From: an uncultured Clostridia bacterium
Lineage (GTDB): Bacteria > Bacillota > Clostridia > Oscillospirales > CAG-272
DNA length: 64,000 nt
Reading direction: 5' to 3'
Assembly: GCA_947624995.1 (NCBI GenBank)
Contig: CANQMS010000001.1
Coordinates: 1 to 64,000, forward strand
The notes under the pieces are model-generated. The model was not told the origin of the DNA and searched no databases. It worked only from the letters and a program-made list of their open reading frames with translations. The position numbers and the translations under genes are program-made. Shown here piece after piece: positions 16,544 to 24,205 of the stretch (position 1 is the stretch's first letter; each line of letters begins with the position of its first letter).

Positions 16544-18124
16544 TCAAAGGAATTTATACCGCTCCCTGACGGCGTCGTATATGTCCGAAATGAACTTGAC
16601 GGTCAGCGCGATATACACGATCGCGACGACCATGTCGATCGCTCCCATACTTTCAAACTTTGGGACGTAAATATAATATTTCAGCGTCTCGTCCTCGACG
16701 AGCACCTGCTTGTTGAAGCCGAGGGATATCATATATACGACGGACGCTGCGGCAGAGATGACAGCGAACACGAGCGAACGCACATTCTGTTTCCTAAGCG
16801 TGGCGCGCAGATATTTTGTCCTGTCGTCGAGCTCGCCTATCTCGGACTTATATCCCGTGTGGAAGTTTATGACCGAGGTGAGCTCGCGGAAGACGATCAC
16901 TGCCGCAGCGGCGAACAGGATCTCGCACACCGCGGTAAGCACACAGCAGACGATATATCCCGAAAAAGCCTTATCCGATCCCGCAGTACGCGTGAAATCC
17001 GTAAATTTGTCGATATAGTCGATCAAATACAGCCACTGCGCGACGGAAGCCGCAGCCAACGCGGCGGAAACTATGATGCCTGGGACGTTTATTTTTTCCT
17101 TGCGGGACATTATCACAAAGAACAGGAGGAAAAATACGGCGGCGGCAAAATCGGGGATGTAGTTTATATTGTCGACGAAAAAGTCAAGTGTAAGGACAAC
17201 GCCTATGCCGAGGATCACGAGCGAGAGCATTATTTTGCGGCATACAAACAGATCCGTATGCGTCTTTGCGAATTCCGCGTATTTTTCACGGACTTCCCTG
17301 ATGAACAGCTTGTCGCGCGAAATACCGGCGATATAACGGATCACACGCACCGCCCAGAAAACGGAAACGATCAGCGCCACGATGAATCCGAGAGAAATGA
17401 ACATGAATCTGTAATTTGCTATATTCAGGTCGTTCCCCGATGTGACGTCGCCGCGATTGTCGAACGAAGAAAGAGCCGAGAATTCGGGCAAAACGCACAT
17501 TGCAGTCCGAACGATCGAGAAAATCAGCATGCTGTGCGACAGAGCGGCGATACCGTCCTTGACACGGCGCTTTTTGTTTGCGTCCGCACTGATTTTGGCG
17601 ACGACGGCGCGATAGCGCTCGGTCGCACGGTGGCGGTGCTCCTCGTCTATGTCCTCCGCCGTGCCGCGCTCGTATTTTTCGCGCTCACGGTCAAGTATCG
17701 CGGCGAGCTTTTCCTGCTCGTTGCGCTCGCGGAGCTCGAGCTTTTTCCTCTTTCTGTCGGATGCCGGCGCGTACACGCTTTTTGCGTCGAATTTTGTTCC
17801 GAGATACATTATGCCGTCAAATGTCTTTGTCGCGGCAAGGTACAGCATCGCGCCCTCGGATATGCGGAAAACGAATACGAAGAGCAGCCGCATGGCGCCG
17901 TCGTTTGAAGGAACTATGCCGGCAAGCATCGCGTCCGCCCCGGTCAGAAAAGCGAGCTTCATCCACAGTCTGCGCGCTTCCTCGATCTTCGGGGAGAAGA
18001 CCTCAACATGCGAGGTGGCATACAGAATAAGAAGGCAGCCGAGAAAGTCCGGCAAAAGGTCGAGCACGGATATATACGGATTGGCGAATATCAAAACGGC
18101 GATGACCGCGGCAATGATCGACAT
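16544..18124 (-). CDS. Large polytopic membrane protein linked to secA, unknown function
   Basis: 526 residues with ten or more membrane helices and a charged cytoplasmic insertion of about 90 residues (near 125-190; ELRERNEQEKLAAILDRERE) that is probably coiled coil. Near the N-terminus (SVLDLLPDFLGCLLIL, 19-34) and again near residue 315 (NINYIPDFAAAVFFLL) it has a P-D-F motif followed by a hydrophobic helix, which suggests an internal duplication. The upstream membrane protein starts with a similar motif. GGAGG lies 11 bases before the ATG. It is third in an apparent secA operon and ends at the 16480-16526 terminator. Function unknown. Confidence 0.6.
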   Translation of the reverse strand: MSIIAAVIAVLIFANPYISVLDLLPDFLGCLLILYATSHVEVFSPKIEEARRLWMKLAFLTGADAMLAGIVPSNDGAMRLLFVFVFRISEGAMLYLAATKTFDGIMYLGTKFDAKSVYAPASDRKRKKLELRERNEQEKLAAILDREREKYERGTAEDIDEEHRHRATERYRAVVAKISADANKKRRVKDGIAALSHSMLIFSIVRTAMCVLPEFSALSSFDNRGDVTSGNDLNIANYRFMFISLGFIVALIVSVFWAVRVIRYIAGISRDKLFIREVREKYAEFAKTHTDLFVCRKIMLSLVILGIGVVLTLDFFVDNINYIPDFAAAVFFLLFFVIMSRKEKINVPGIIVSAALAAASVAQWLYLIDYIDKFTDFTRTAGSDKAFSGYIVCCVLTAVCEILFAAAAVIVFRELTSVINFHTGYKSEIGELDDRTKYLRATLRKQNVRSLVFAVISAAASVVYMISLGFNKQVLVEDETLKYYIYVPKFESMGAIDMVVAIVYIALTVKFISDIYDAVRERYKFL

Positions 18125-18130
18125 GTTTTT

Positions 18131-18838
18131 TCAGTCCTCCTTTTCATTTTCTTTTGCTTTGAGAAGCTTCTTTTTCTTTTTTCCGGGGATCGGTGCGGGC
18201 TCGGGCTCCGAATCCGGCTCTTTTTTCTTCGGCTTCGGCATGAGCTTACCGAAGAAACGGTCGAGCGCGGATTGGCGTGACATATCGTGGTCCCCGGCAA
18301 GGCATATCCACATGTAGCAGCTATATAAATAAACGCAGTTCAGAAGCACCGCGAGTATTCGGAACAGGAAGCCGAAAGCGGTAAATGCGGCAATGAATTC
18401 ATCGAGAAAGTCAAAGTCGAGCGACAGCACGATCATAAATACATAGCTGACGGAAAAGATCCACACGTTCCGGACGCCCTTGTCCGCGAGCTTTTTGTCT
18501 CCGACGGACTCCGAAAGCTGCGAGAGCGAAAGCAGGATCGCCGCCGTCAGGGCATACATTACGGCAAGTCTTACGACCTCGAGAATATTTTCGAATATCT
18601 CAAAGCCTTCAACGATCCCGATATATTTCAGAGTGTAGTATACGCACTGCACCGCCGAAACGCAGAACATCGCATACACGGCAGCCGCGGCGTACCGAAA
18701 GCGCTCTGCATGGCGGCGGAGCTTGCCGACAGCCTCGAAAATCACGAAGCTGCCGATCAGGTCGGTCAGAAAATATGTTGGAGCCAAGGTGAAAACAGAT
18801 GTCAGGACGTATCCGATGAAAAGCACTCCGAGCCCCAT
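18131..18838 (-). CDS. Membrane protein with basic C-terminal tail linked to secA, unknown function
   Basis: 235 residues, about six membrane helices. The N-terminus (SVFTLAPTYFLTDLIGSFVI) resembles the start of the next gene's product, so the two look like distant relatives. The last 45 residues are soluble and highly charged (PKPKKKEPDSEPEPAPIPGK then lysine runs), like a cytoplasmic tail that could bind nucleic acid, ribosomes or acidic lipid. It starts 21 bp after the secA stop and ends 6 bp before the next start, so it is almost certainly co-transcribed with both. Not recognised as a named family. Confidence 0.6.
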   Translation of the reverse strand: MGLGVLFIGYVLTSVFTLAPTYFLTDLIGSFVIFEAVGKLRRHAERFRYAAAAVYAMFCVSAVQCVYYTLKYIGIVEGFEIFENILEVVRLAVMYALTAAILLSLSQLSESVGDKKLADKGVRNVWIFSVSYVFMIVLSLDFDFLDEFIAAFTAFGFLFRILAVLLNCVYLYSCYMWICLAGDHDMSRQSALDRFFGKLMPKPKKKEPDSEPEPAPIPGKKKKKLLKAKENEKED

Positions 18839-18859
18839 ATGATATCTCTCCCTTACGTT

Positions 18860-21643
18860 TTACTGTGCGTTGTCCTTGATGCCCGATCCGCAGCAGTTCT
18901 TGTATTTTTTGCCGGAGCCGCATGGGCACGGATCGTTTCTGCCGATCTTCTCGGTCTTCTTTTTGACGACGGGCTTCTTCTTTTCGCCTGTCGAAATAGG
19001 TCCGTTCGTTCCCGAGATCGTGTTCTTCACGACGACGGTCTGGCGGCGGCGGAGCAGCTCCTCGCGCGGGATGGCGGTGAGCATCGTGCGCGCCGTGTCG
19101 CGGCGTATCTCGTCGGTCATCTGCTCGAATTGGTTCATCCCGGCGATCCTGTACTCGGTGATGGGGTTGCGCTGTGCATACGATTCGAGCCTTATCGCGT
19201 CTCGCAGGTCGTCCATCGCGTCGAGGTGCTCTACCCAGTGCCTGTCGACGCACGTCAGAAGCACGTTGCGCTCGACGTTGCGGACCCATTCCGATCCGTA
19301 CTTCTCTTCCTTTGCCTTGTATATGGACATAGCCCTGTCCGTGAAGAGCTCGCCGATTTTTTCGGGCTTCATGCCGGAGAGCGTTTCCTTTGAAAACTCG
19401 GGATCGGTCGGCGCGAACAGAATACCCTTGTAGTTCTGGATGAGCTCGTCGAGCGTCCATGATGACGGGTCGTCGCCCGCAGTCGCGGAGGTGACGTCCT
19501 CTCCGATCGTGCCGTTTATCATTCCGATTATCTTGTCATGCAGATCGAGTCCTTCGAGCACCTCCGAGCGCTGGCTGTAGATGAGCTTGCGCTGCTGGTT
19601 CATGACGTCGTCGTATTCGAGCGTGTTTTTGCGCCTGTTGAAGTTCTGCCCTTCGATGCGCCTCTGCGCGGTCTCGATCGAGTTTGAAAGGATGGATGCG
19701 TCTATCGGGACATCGTCCGGCAGGCGAAGCCTGTCGACGAGATTATACAGCTTGTCGCCGCCGAACAGGCGCATAAGATCGTCTTCAAGCGAGATATAGA
19801 AGCGCGATTCGCCCGGGTCGCCCTGTCTTCCGGAACGTCCGCGGAGCTGGTTGTCTATTCTTCTGCTCTCGTGCCGCTCCGTGCCGAGGACGAAAAGACC
19901 TCCCGCCTCGCAGACGAGCTTCGCCTCCGGCTCTATATCCTTCTGATATTTTTTGTAAAGCTCCTGATACACCGCGCGTGCCGCGAGCACATCCTCGGGG
20001 ACAGACTGCGAAGAACCTGTCGCGAGCGCGACCATGCGCTCGTCATAGCCGGAGCGCCTCATCTCCGCCTTCGCGAGATATTCGGCGTTTCCGCCGAGAA
20101 GGATATCCGTGCCGCGCCCCGCCATATTCGTTGAGATCGTGACGGCTCCGAGCTTGCCCGCCTGAGCGATTATCTCCGCCTCGCGCTCGTGATACTTTGC
20201 GTTCAGGACCGTGTGCGGGATCCCTGCTCCCTTCAGCCGCTTTGAAAGAGCTTCGGATTTTTCGATAGATACCGTACCGACAAGGACCGGCTGCCCCTTT
20301 TCATGGCAGCGCTTGATCTCTTCGATCACGGCGTCGTACTTTGCTTTTTCGGTCTTATAGACGATGTCGTTGTGATCGACGCGGATCATCGGCTTGTTCG
20401 TCGGCACCTCGACGACGTCGAGATTGTATATTTCGCGGAACTCGTCTTCCTCCGAGAGCGCCGTACCGGTCATTCCCGAGAGCTTACTGTACATTCTGAA
20501 ATAATTCTGGAACGTGATTGTCGCGAGCGTTTGGTTCTCGCGCTGGATTTCGACGCCCTCCTTCGCCTCGATCGCCTGATGCAGACCGTTCGAATACCGC
20601 CTGCCGGGCATCATGCGCCCTGTGAACGAGTCGATGATCATGATGCTTCCGTTGTAGATAACGTAGTCGATATCGCGGTGCATTATGCCGTGAGCCTTGA
20701 GCGCCTGATAAACGTAGTGATTGAGCTCGGAGTTTTCCTCGTCCGCGAAGTTCTCGATGCCGAAAAACTTTTCCGCCTTCGCGACGCCCCGCTCGGTCAG
20801 CGTCGTCGTTTTCTGCTTTTCGTCGACGATGTAATCAGCGTTTACGCCCGCGTTTTTCAGGACGTCTTCAACGTCCTCCTTGGAGTCGAGCTCCTTTATG
20901 ACAAACGGCTTCATGCGGGAGACGAGCTCATCTGCCTTTGCATACATCTCCGTTGATTCTTCGCCCGCGCCGGAAATGATGAGCGGCGTGCGCGCCTCGT
21001 CTATGAATATCGAGTCGACCTCGTCGACGATGGCGAAATTGTGCCCCCTCTGCGTGAGCTGTTCCTTGTATTTGACCATGTTGTCGCGCAGATAGTCGAA
21101 TCCGAACTCATTGTTCGTGCCGTATGTTATATCGCAGTTATACGCTTCCTGCTTCTCCTTCATAGTCTGGTCGTGAACGACAAGACCGGTCGTGAGCCCG
21201 AGAAATTCGTGTACCCTCCCCATTTCCTCACCCTGGCTGCGCGCGAGGTACTCGTTGACCGTGACGACGTGGACGCCCTTTCCCGTCAATGCGTTCAGAT
21301 AAGACGGCATCGTCGCGACGATCGTCTTTCCTTCACCCGTCTTCATCTCAGCGATTCGCCCCTGATGCAGGAGCACGCCGCAGAGAAGCTGGCAGTTGAA
21401 CGGGCGCTTGCCGAGGACGCGGTCGCACGCCTCGCGCACGAGCGCGAACGCCTCCGGCAGGATGTCGTCGAGCGTTTCGCCCTTTGCGAGCCTTTCCTTG
21501 AAGCGGGACGTCTCTGCAAGCATATCCGCGTCGCTCATCGCTTTGTATTTCGGTGCGAGTGATTCTATTTTATCGACCGTCGGCTTTATCTTCTTGATCT
21601 GGCGGTCGCTGTATGTTCCGAAAACCTTGTCAATTATCTTCAC
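18860..21643 (-). CDS. secA: Protein translocase ATPase SecA
   Basis: Motor of the Sec export pathway, 927 residues. DEAD-type ATPase motifs are visible: MKTGEGKT (Walker A), DEVDSIFIDEARTPLIISG (Walker B region), GRGTDILLGG and RGRSGRQGD. The C-terminus has the zinc-binding SEC-C motif CPCGSGKKYKNCCG. The start is GTG with AAGGA 12 bases upstream. A near-consensus promoter lies about 50-70 bp upstream. Two membrane protein genes follow within 21 and 6 bp, an unusual operon for secA. Confidence 0.98.
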   Translation of the reverse strand: MKIIDKVFGTYSDRQIKKIKPTVDKIESLAPKYKAMSDADMLAETSRFKERLAKGETLDDILPEAFALVREACDRVLGKRPFNCQLLCGVLLHQGRIAEMKTGEGKTIVATMPSYLNALTGKGVHVVTVNEYLARSQGEEMGRVHEFLGLTTGLVVHDQTMKEKQEAYNCDITYGTNNEFGFDYLRDNMVKYKEQLTQRGHNFAIVDEVDSIFIDEARTPLIISGAGEESTEMYAKADELVSRMKPFVIKELDSKEDVEDVLKNAGVNADYIVDEKQKTTTLTERGVAKAEKFFGIENFADEENSELNHYVYQALKAHGIMHRDIDYVIYNGSIMIIDSFTGRMMPGRRYSNGLHQAIEAKEGVEIQRENQTLATITFQNYFRMYSKLSGMTGTALSEEDEFREIYNLDVVEVPTNKPMIRVDHNDIVYKTEKAKYDAVIEEIKRCHEKGQPVLVGTVSIEKSEALSKRLKGAGIPHTVLNAKYHEREAEIIAQAGKLGAVTISTNMAGRGTDILLGGNAEYLAKAEMRRSGYDERMVALATGSSQSVPEDVLAARAVYQELYKKYQKDIEPEAKLVCEAGGLFVLGTERHESRRIDNQLRGRSGRQGDPGESRFYISLEDDLMRLFGGDKLYNLVDRLRLPDDVPIDASILSNSIETAQRRIEGQNFNRRKNTLEYDDVMNQQRKLIYSQRSEVLEGLDLHDKIIGMINGTIGEDVTSATAGDDPSSWTLDELIQNYKGILFAPTDPEFSKETLSGMKPEKIGELFTDRAMSIYKAKEEKYGSEWVRNVERNVLLTCVDRHWVEHLDAMDDLRDAIRLESYAQRNPITEYRIAGMNQFEQMTDEIRRDTARTMLTAIPREELLRRRQTVVVKNTISGTNGPISTGEKKKPVVKKKTEKIGRNDPCPCGSGKKYKNCCGSGIKDNAQ

Positions 21644-21684
21644 TTCGATAGTCTGTCCTTGAATAAAATTTTCCTTTTCTTTTT

Positions 21685-21713
21685 ATTATACATCAAACAG
21701 CGGCGAATATCAA
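21685..21713 (-). promoter_or_regulatory. Sigma-A-type promoter of secA
   Basis: On the minus strand TTGATA (21713-21708) and TATAAT (21690-21685) are separated by 17 bp. Confidence 0.75.
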
Positions 21714-21738
21714 TCCCCCGCGGCGCTTTTTTAACAAA

Positions 21739-21767
21739 ACGGGAGACCCGGACGATGGGTCTCCCGT
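21739..21767 (-). terminator. Terminator of the yajC operon
   Basis: 11-bp perfect arms (ACGGGAGACCC) around a 7-bp loop. On the minus strand it is followed by TTTTGTTAAAAAAG. It separates the yajC operon from secA. Confidence 0.7.
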
Positions 21768-21860
21768 GCGGCGCAGGACCGCGTTCGATATAATTTTCCG
21801 CGGCTCCCCTGCCGCCCCGGCTCATTCGAGCCGACGGCATTATGGGAGCACGGCGACCGG

Positions 21861-22337
21861 TCAGCGCTTTTTGATCTTCGGCACCTTCGGTGATGAAGAA
21901 AATTTCGCCCCACCCCGCCTCGACGCGAGAAACGCCCCGAGGATAGAAAGGATGAACCCGCCGAGTCTGACAAGATACGAGTACGGCGCAGGGATCACCC
22001 CGTGCCCGCCCGATATGAGCGACGCGGCGAAAATGAGCAGCATAAGCGCCGTACCGGCGATCAGCCCGGGCAAAAAAGCCCCGCTCTTTTTCGAGGAAAC
22101 AAATCCGGCGACGAACGACGATGCCGCAAGAATAAACAGTGCCGACGGCGTGACGAATCTGTTCGGGTCGCTCGTCGCATAGACGGCGGCGCCGACGATA
22201 AAGATAAGCACGGCAGCCGCAGCGGCGGCTATGCCGACACCGACGGCGGCAGGTATTATTACCTCCGCCGGGGACATTCCCTCTTCGTTTCTGTTTGCTT
22301 TCGCAGTGTTCAAAAAATCATCTCCCGCATATTGCAC
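21861..22337 (-). CDS. TIGR04086-type small membrane protein
   Basis: 158 residues with four membrane helices and a basic tail (KVPKIKKR). Size, helix pattern and position downstream of yajC match the TIGR04086 (YrzE-like) family of Firmicutes, whose function is not known. The start is a GTG with AGGA five bases upstream. A later ATG (residue 21) is possible. It lies 52 bp after yajC and is probably co-transcribed. Confidence 0.7.
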   Translation of the reverse strand: MQYAGDDFLNTAKANRNEEGMSPAEVIIPAAVGVGIAAAAAAVLIFIVGAAVYATSDPNRFVTPSALFILAASSFVAGFVSSKKSGAFLPGLIAGTALMLLIFAASLISGGHGVIPAPYSYLVRLGGFILSILGAFLASRRGGAKFSSSPKVPKIKKR

Positions 22338-22389
22338 ATTGTCCTGTTATAGAGATATGCGGGGACGGGTCCTTTTTATGACCGAACGG

Positions 22390-22722
22390 TCACTCTTCCG
22401 CGTCTTCAGCCTTGACGTCGACGTTTCGGACTGCGGACTTGAGGATCCTGATCTTCGTTTTTTCCTTGCCCGTCTCGATCATGACCGTTTCTTCCTTTAT
22501 GGAAACGATCTTGCCGATTATACCGCCTATCGTCGTGATCTCGTCGCCGACCTGGAGCGCGTCACGCATGGCGGCGGTCTCCTTCTCCTGCTTCTTCTGA
22601 GGTCTTATCATGAAGAAATAGAAGACGACGAGCAGGATGACGAGCATTATGATCGAATACCACCCGTTTCCTGTATTTGCCGCCTGATTTCCCGCAGCAG
22701 CATCCAAAAAGAGCCTGTACAT
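22390..22722 (-). CDS. yajC: Preprotein translocase subunit YajC
   Basis: Small accessory protein of the SecDF-YajC complex. One membrane helix (SIIMLVILLVVFYFFMI) is followed by RPQKKQ and the conserved soluble part LQVGDEITTIGGIIGKI. I start it at ATG 22722 (110 residues, normal length). A longer frame from GTG 22785 would begin upstream of the probable transcription start, because the TATAAT is at 22792-22787. The leader is then about 58 nt, and the ribosome binding site before 22722 is poor. No secD or secF lies next to it here. Confidence 0.9.
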   Translation of the reverse strand: MYRLFLDAAAGNQAANTGNGWYSIIMLVILLVVFYFFMIRPQKKQEKETAAMRDALQVGDEITTIGGIIGKIVSIKEETVMIETGKEKTKIRILKSAVRNVDVKAEDAEE

Positions 22723-22786
22723 TTTGAGTCTTACCGGTCCCGCCCGTACACGCGCGGGACATCCTTTCGTTTTTTCGTATGCCACT

Positions 22787-22815
22787 ATTATATCTTACTT
22801 GGCACCCTTTTGCAA
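22787..22815 (-). promoter_or_regulatory. Sigma-A-type promoter of yajC
   Basis: On the minus strand TTGCAA (22815-22810) and TATAAT (22792-22787) with a 17-bp spacer. It rules out the longer GTG start for yajC. Confidence 0.7.
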
Positions 22816-22853
22816 GAGTATTTCTCTCTTGCTCAAAAAAATAAAAATGCCTA

Positions 22854-22882
22854 TTGACATGTGGGTTAGCGTGTGATAATAT
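22854..22882 (+). promoter_or_regulatory. Promoter of the GntR-ABC operon
   Basis: TTGACA (perfect) and TAATAT with a 17-bp spacer, placed just before a perfect inverted repeat. Confidence 0.7.
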
Positions 22883-22886
22883 TATA

Positions 22887-22909
22887 GTGTACTATTTCGG
22901 TTAGTACAC
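22887..22909. promoter_or_regulatory. Probable operator for the GntR/YtrA-type repressor
   Basis: Perfect 8-bp arms GTGTACTA and TAGTACAC around 7 bp, directly after the -10 box and 28 bp before the regulator gene. YtrA-type regulators bind such dyads to repress their own operon, so autoregulation is the simple reading. Confidence 0.7.
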
Positions 22910-22937
22910 ATACGGCGAGAGGATGTGAGAAAGTGAA

Positions 22938-23312
22938 ATGAGTTCTATTTTCGTTGATTTCAAGAGCAGGAAACCCATATACGAGCAGCTTGTCGACAAT
23001 GTCAGCTCTCTCGTACTGCGCGGGATCCTTAAGCCGAACGAAAGTATACCGAGCGTCCGGCAGCTCGCGCAGGAGCTCGGCATCAATCCGAATACGATAC
23101 ACAAGGCGTATGCGGAGCTCGAACGGCGCGGGATAATTTATTCTTCCCCCGGTCGCGGCAGCTTTGTTTCGGACGATGTCGCAACGGCACACGAATCAAA
23201 AAAAGCCGACCTTCGCCGCGCGCTCGCCTCGTCCGCGAAGGATGCGCACGACCTCGGCGTTACGTTCGAGGAGGCGGAGGAGATAATCAGAAAGGAGTGG
23301 AAAAAGGATTGA
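22938..23312 (+). CDS. GntR family transcriptional regulator, YtrA subfamily
   Basis: 124 residues. A winged helix-turn-helix fills the first 75 (PIYEQLVDNVSSLVLRG; SVRQLAQELGINPNTIHKAY; GRGSFV), followed by a short C-terminal dimerisation helix of about 45 residues, the layout of the YtrA subfamily that controls ABC transporter operons. The following ABC ATPase starts inside or at its stop codon. It probably represses the operon through the dyad at 22887-22909, with release in response to an unknown ligand or cell-envelope stress. Confidence 0.9.
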   Translation: MSSIFVDFKSRKPIYEQLVDNVSSLVLRGILKPNESIPSVRQLAQELGINPNTIHKAYAELERRGIIYSSPGRGSFVSDDVATAHESKKADLRRALASSAKDAHDLGVTFEEAEEIIRKEWKKD

Positions 23313-24205
23313 TCAACATCGAGAACATAAAAAAGACTTTTGACGGCGTAACCGCGCTTGACGGCGTGACTGCGACCGTTTCCGACGGGTCGATATTCGG
23401 TCTGATCGGCTCGAACGGCAGCGGAAAATCGACGCTGCTGCGCATAATGTCCGGCATATACAGGGAGGACTCCGGCAGCGTTATATACGACGGCGAGCCG
23501 ATCTTCGAAAATTATTTTATGAAGCAGCGCGTCGTCTATCTTTCCGACGAGCAGTATTTCCTCCCGCACGCGACGCTTGACGAGATGCGTGCCTTTTACC
23601 GCTCCGCATACGATAATTTCGATGACGCGATGTACACAAAGATGACCGATGCGTTCGGACTCGACCGCACGCGCAAGATAAACACCTTCTCCAAAGGAAT
23701 GCAGAAGCAGTCTTCCCTTTTGCTCGGGCTCTCCGTCCGACCGAAATATCTGCTCTGCGACGAGACGTTTGACGGGATAGACCCCGTGATGCGCCAGCTC
23801 GTCCGCCGCATGATCGCGGACGACGTCGCGGAGAACGGGCTGACCGCCGTCATATCGACCCACAATCTGCGCGAGCTTGAAGACTTAACGGACCACATCT
23901 GCCTGCTCCATCGCGGCAGGATCCTGCTCGACCGCGAGCTTGACGATATGAAGCTCTCGATACACAAGGTACAGGCGGTATTTGACAGGGACCCGGCTGA
24001 GGCGATATCGGCGCTCGACGTGATCTCGCACGAGACGCACGGAAAGCTGCACATCATCGTATGCCGCGGGGGTGAAGAGGAGATATCGGCGGCACTGTCG
24101 TCTGCCTCACCGATCTACAGTGAGATAATCCCGTTGACACTTGAGGAGATATTCATTTCGGAAATGGAGGGAATCGGATATGACGCAAAAAATGTCACCG
24201 AATAA
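23309..24205 (+). CDS. ABC transporter ATP-binding protein
   Basis: About 298 residues. Walker A is GSNGSGKST. The signature is degenerate (NTFSKGMQKQ, in place of LSGGQ), Walker B is YLLCDETFDGID and the H-loop is VISTHNLREL. The ATPases of YtrB-type exporters share this FSKGM signature. The frame opens at GTG 23297, but TTG 23309 overlaps the regulator stop (TTGA) and has AAAGGAG 11 bases upstream, so I prefer it. It pairs with the large permease that overlaps its 3' end. Confidence 0.9.
   Translation: MINIENIKKTFDGVTALDGVTATVSDGSIFGLIGSNGSGKSTLLRIMSGIYREDSGSVIYDGEPIFENYFMKQRVVYLSDEQYFLPHATLDEMRAFYRSAYDNFDDAMYTKMTDAFGLDRTRKINTFSKGMQKQSSLLLGLSVRPKYLLCDETFDGIDPVMRQLVRRMIADDVAENGLTAVISTHNLRELEDLTDHICLLHRGRILLDRELDDMKLSIHKVQAVFDRDPAEAISALDVISHETHGKLHIIVCRGGEEEISAALSSASPIYSEIIPLTLEEIFISEMEGIGYDAKNVTE

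Noticed and set aside
16859-17908. Long plus-strand frame opposite the secA-linked membrane protein
   Set aside because: It is the reverse of membrane helices and gives a charged sequence without domains. It is a shadow caused by GC-rich codon use.
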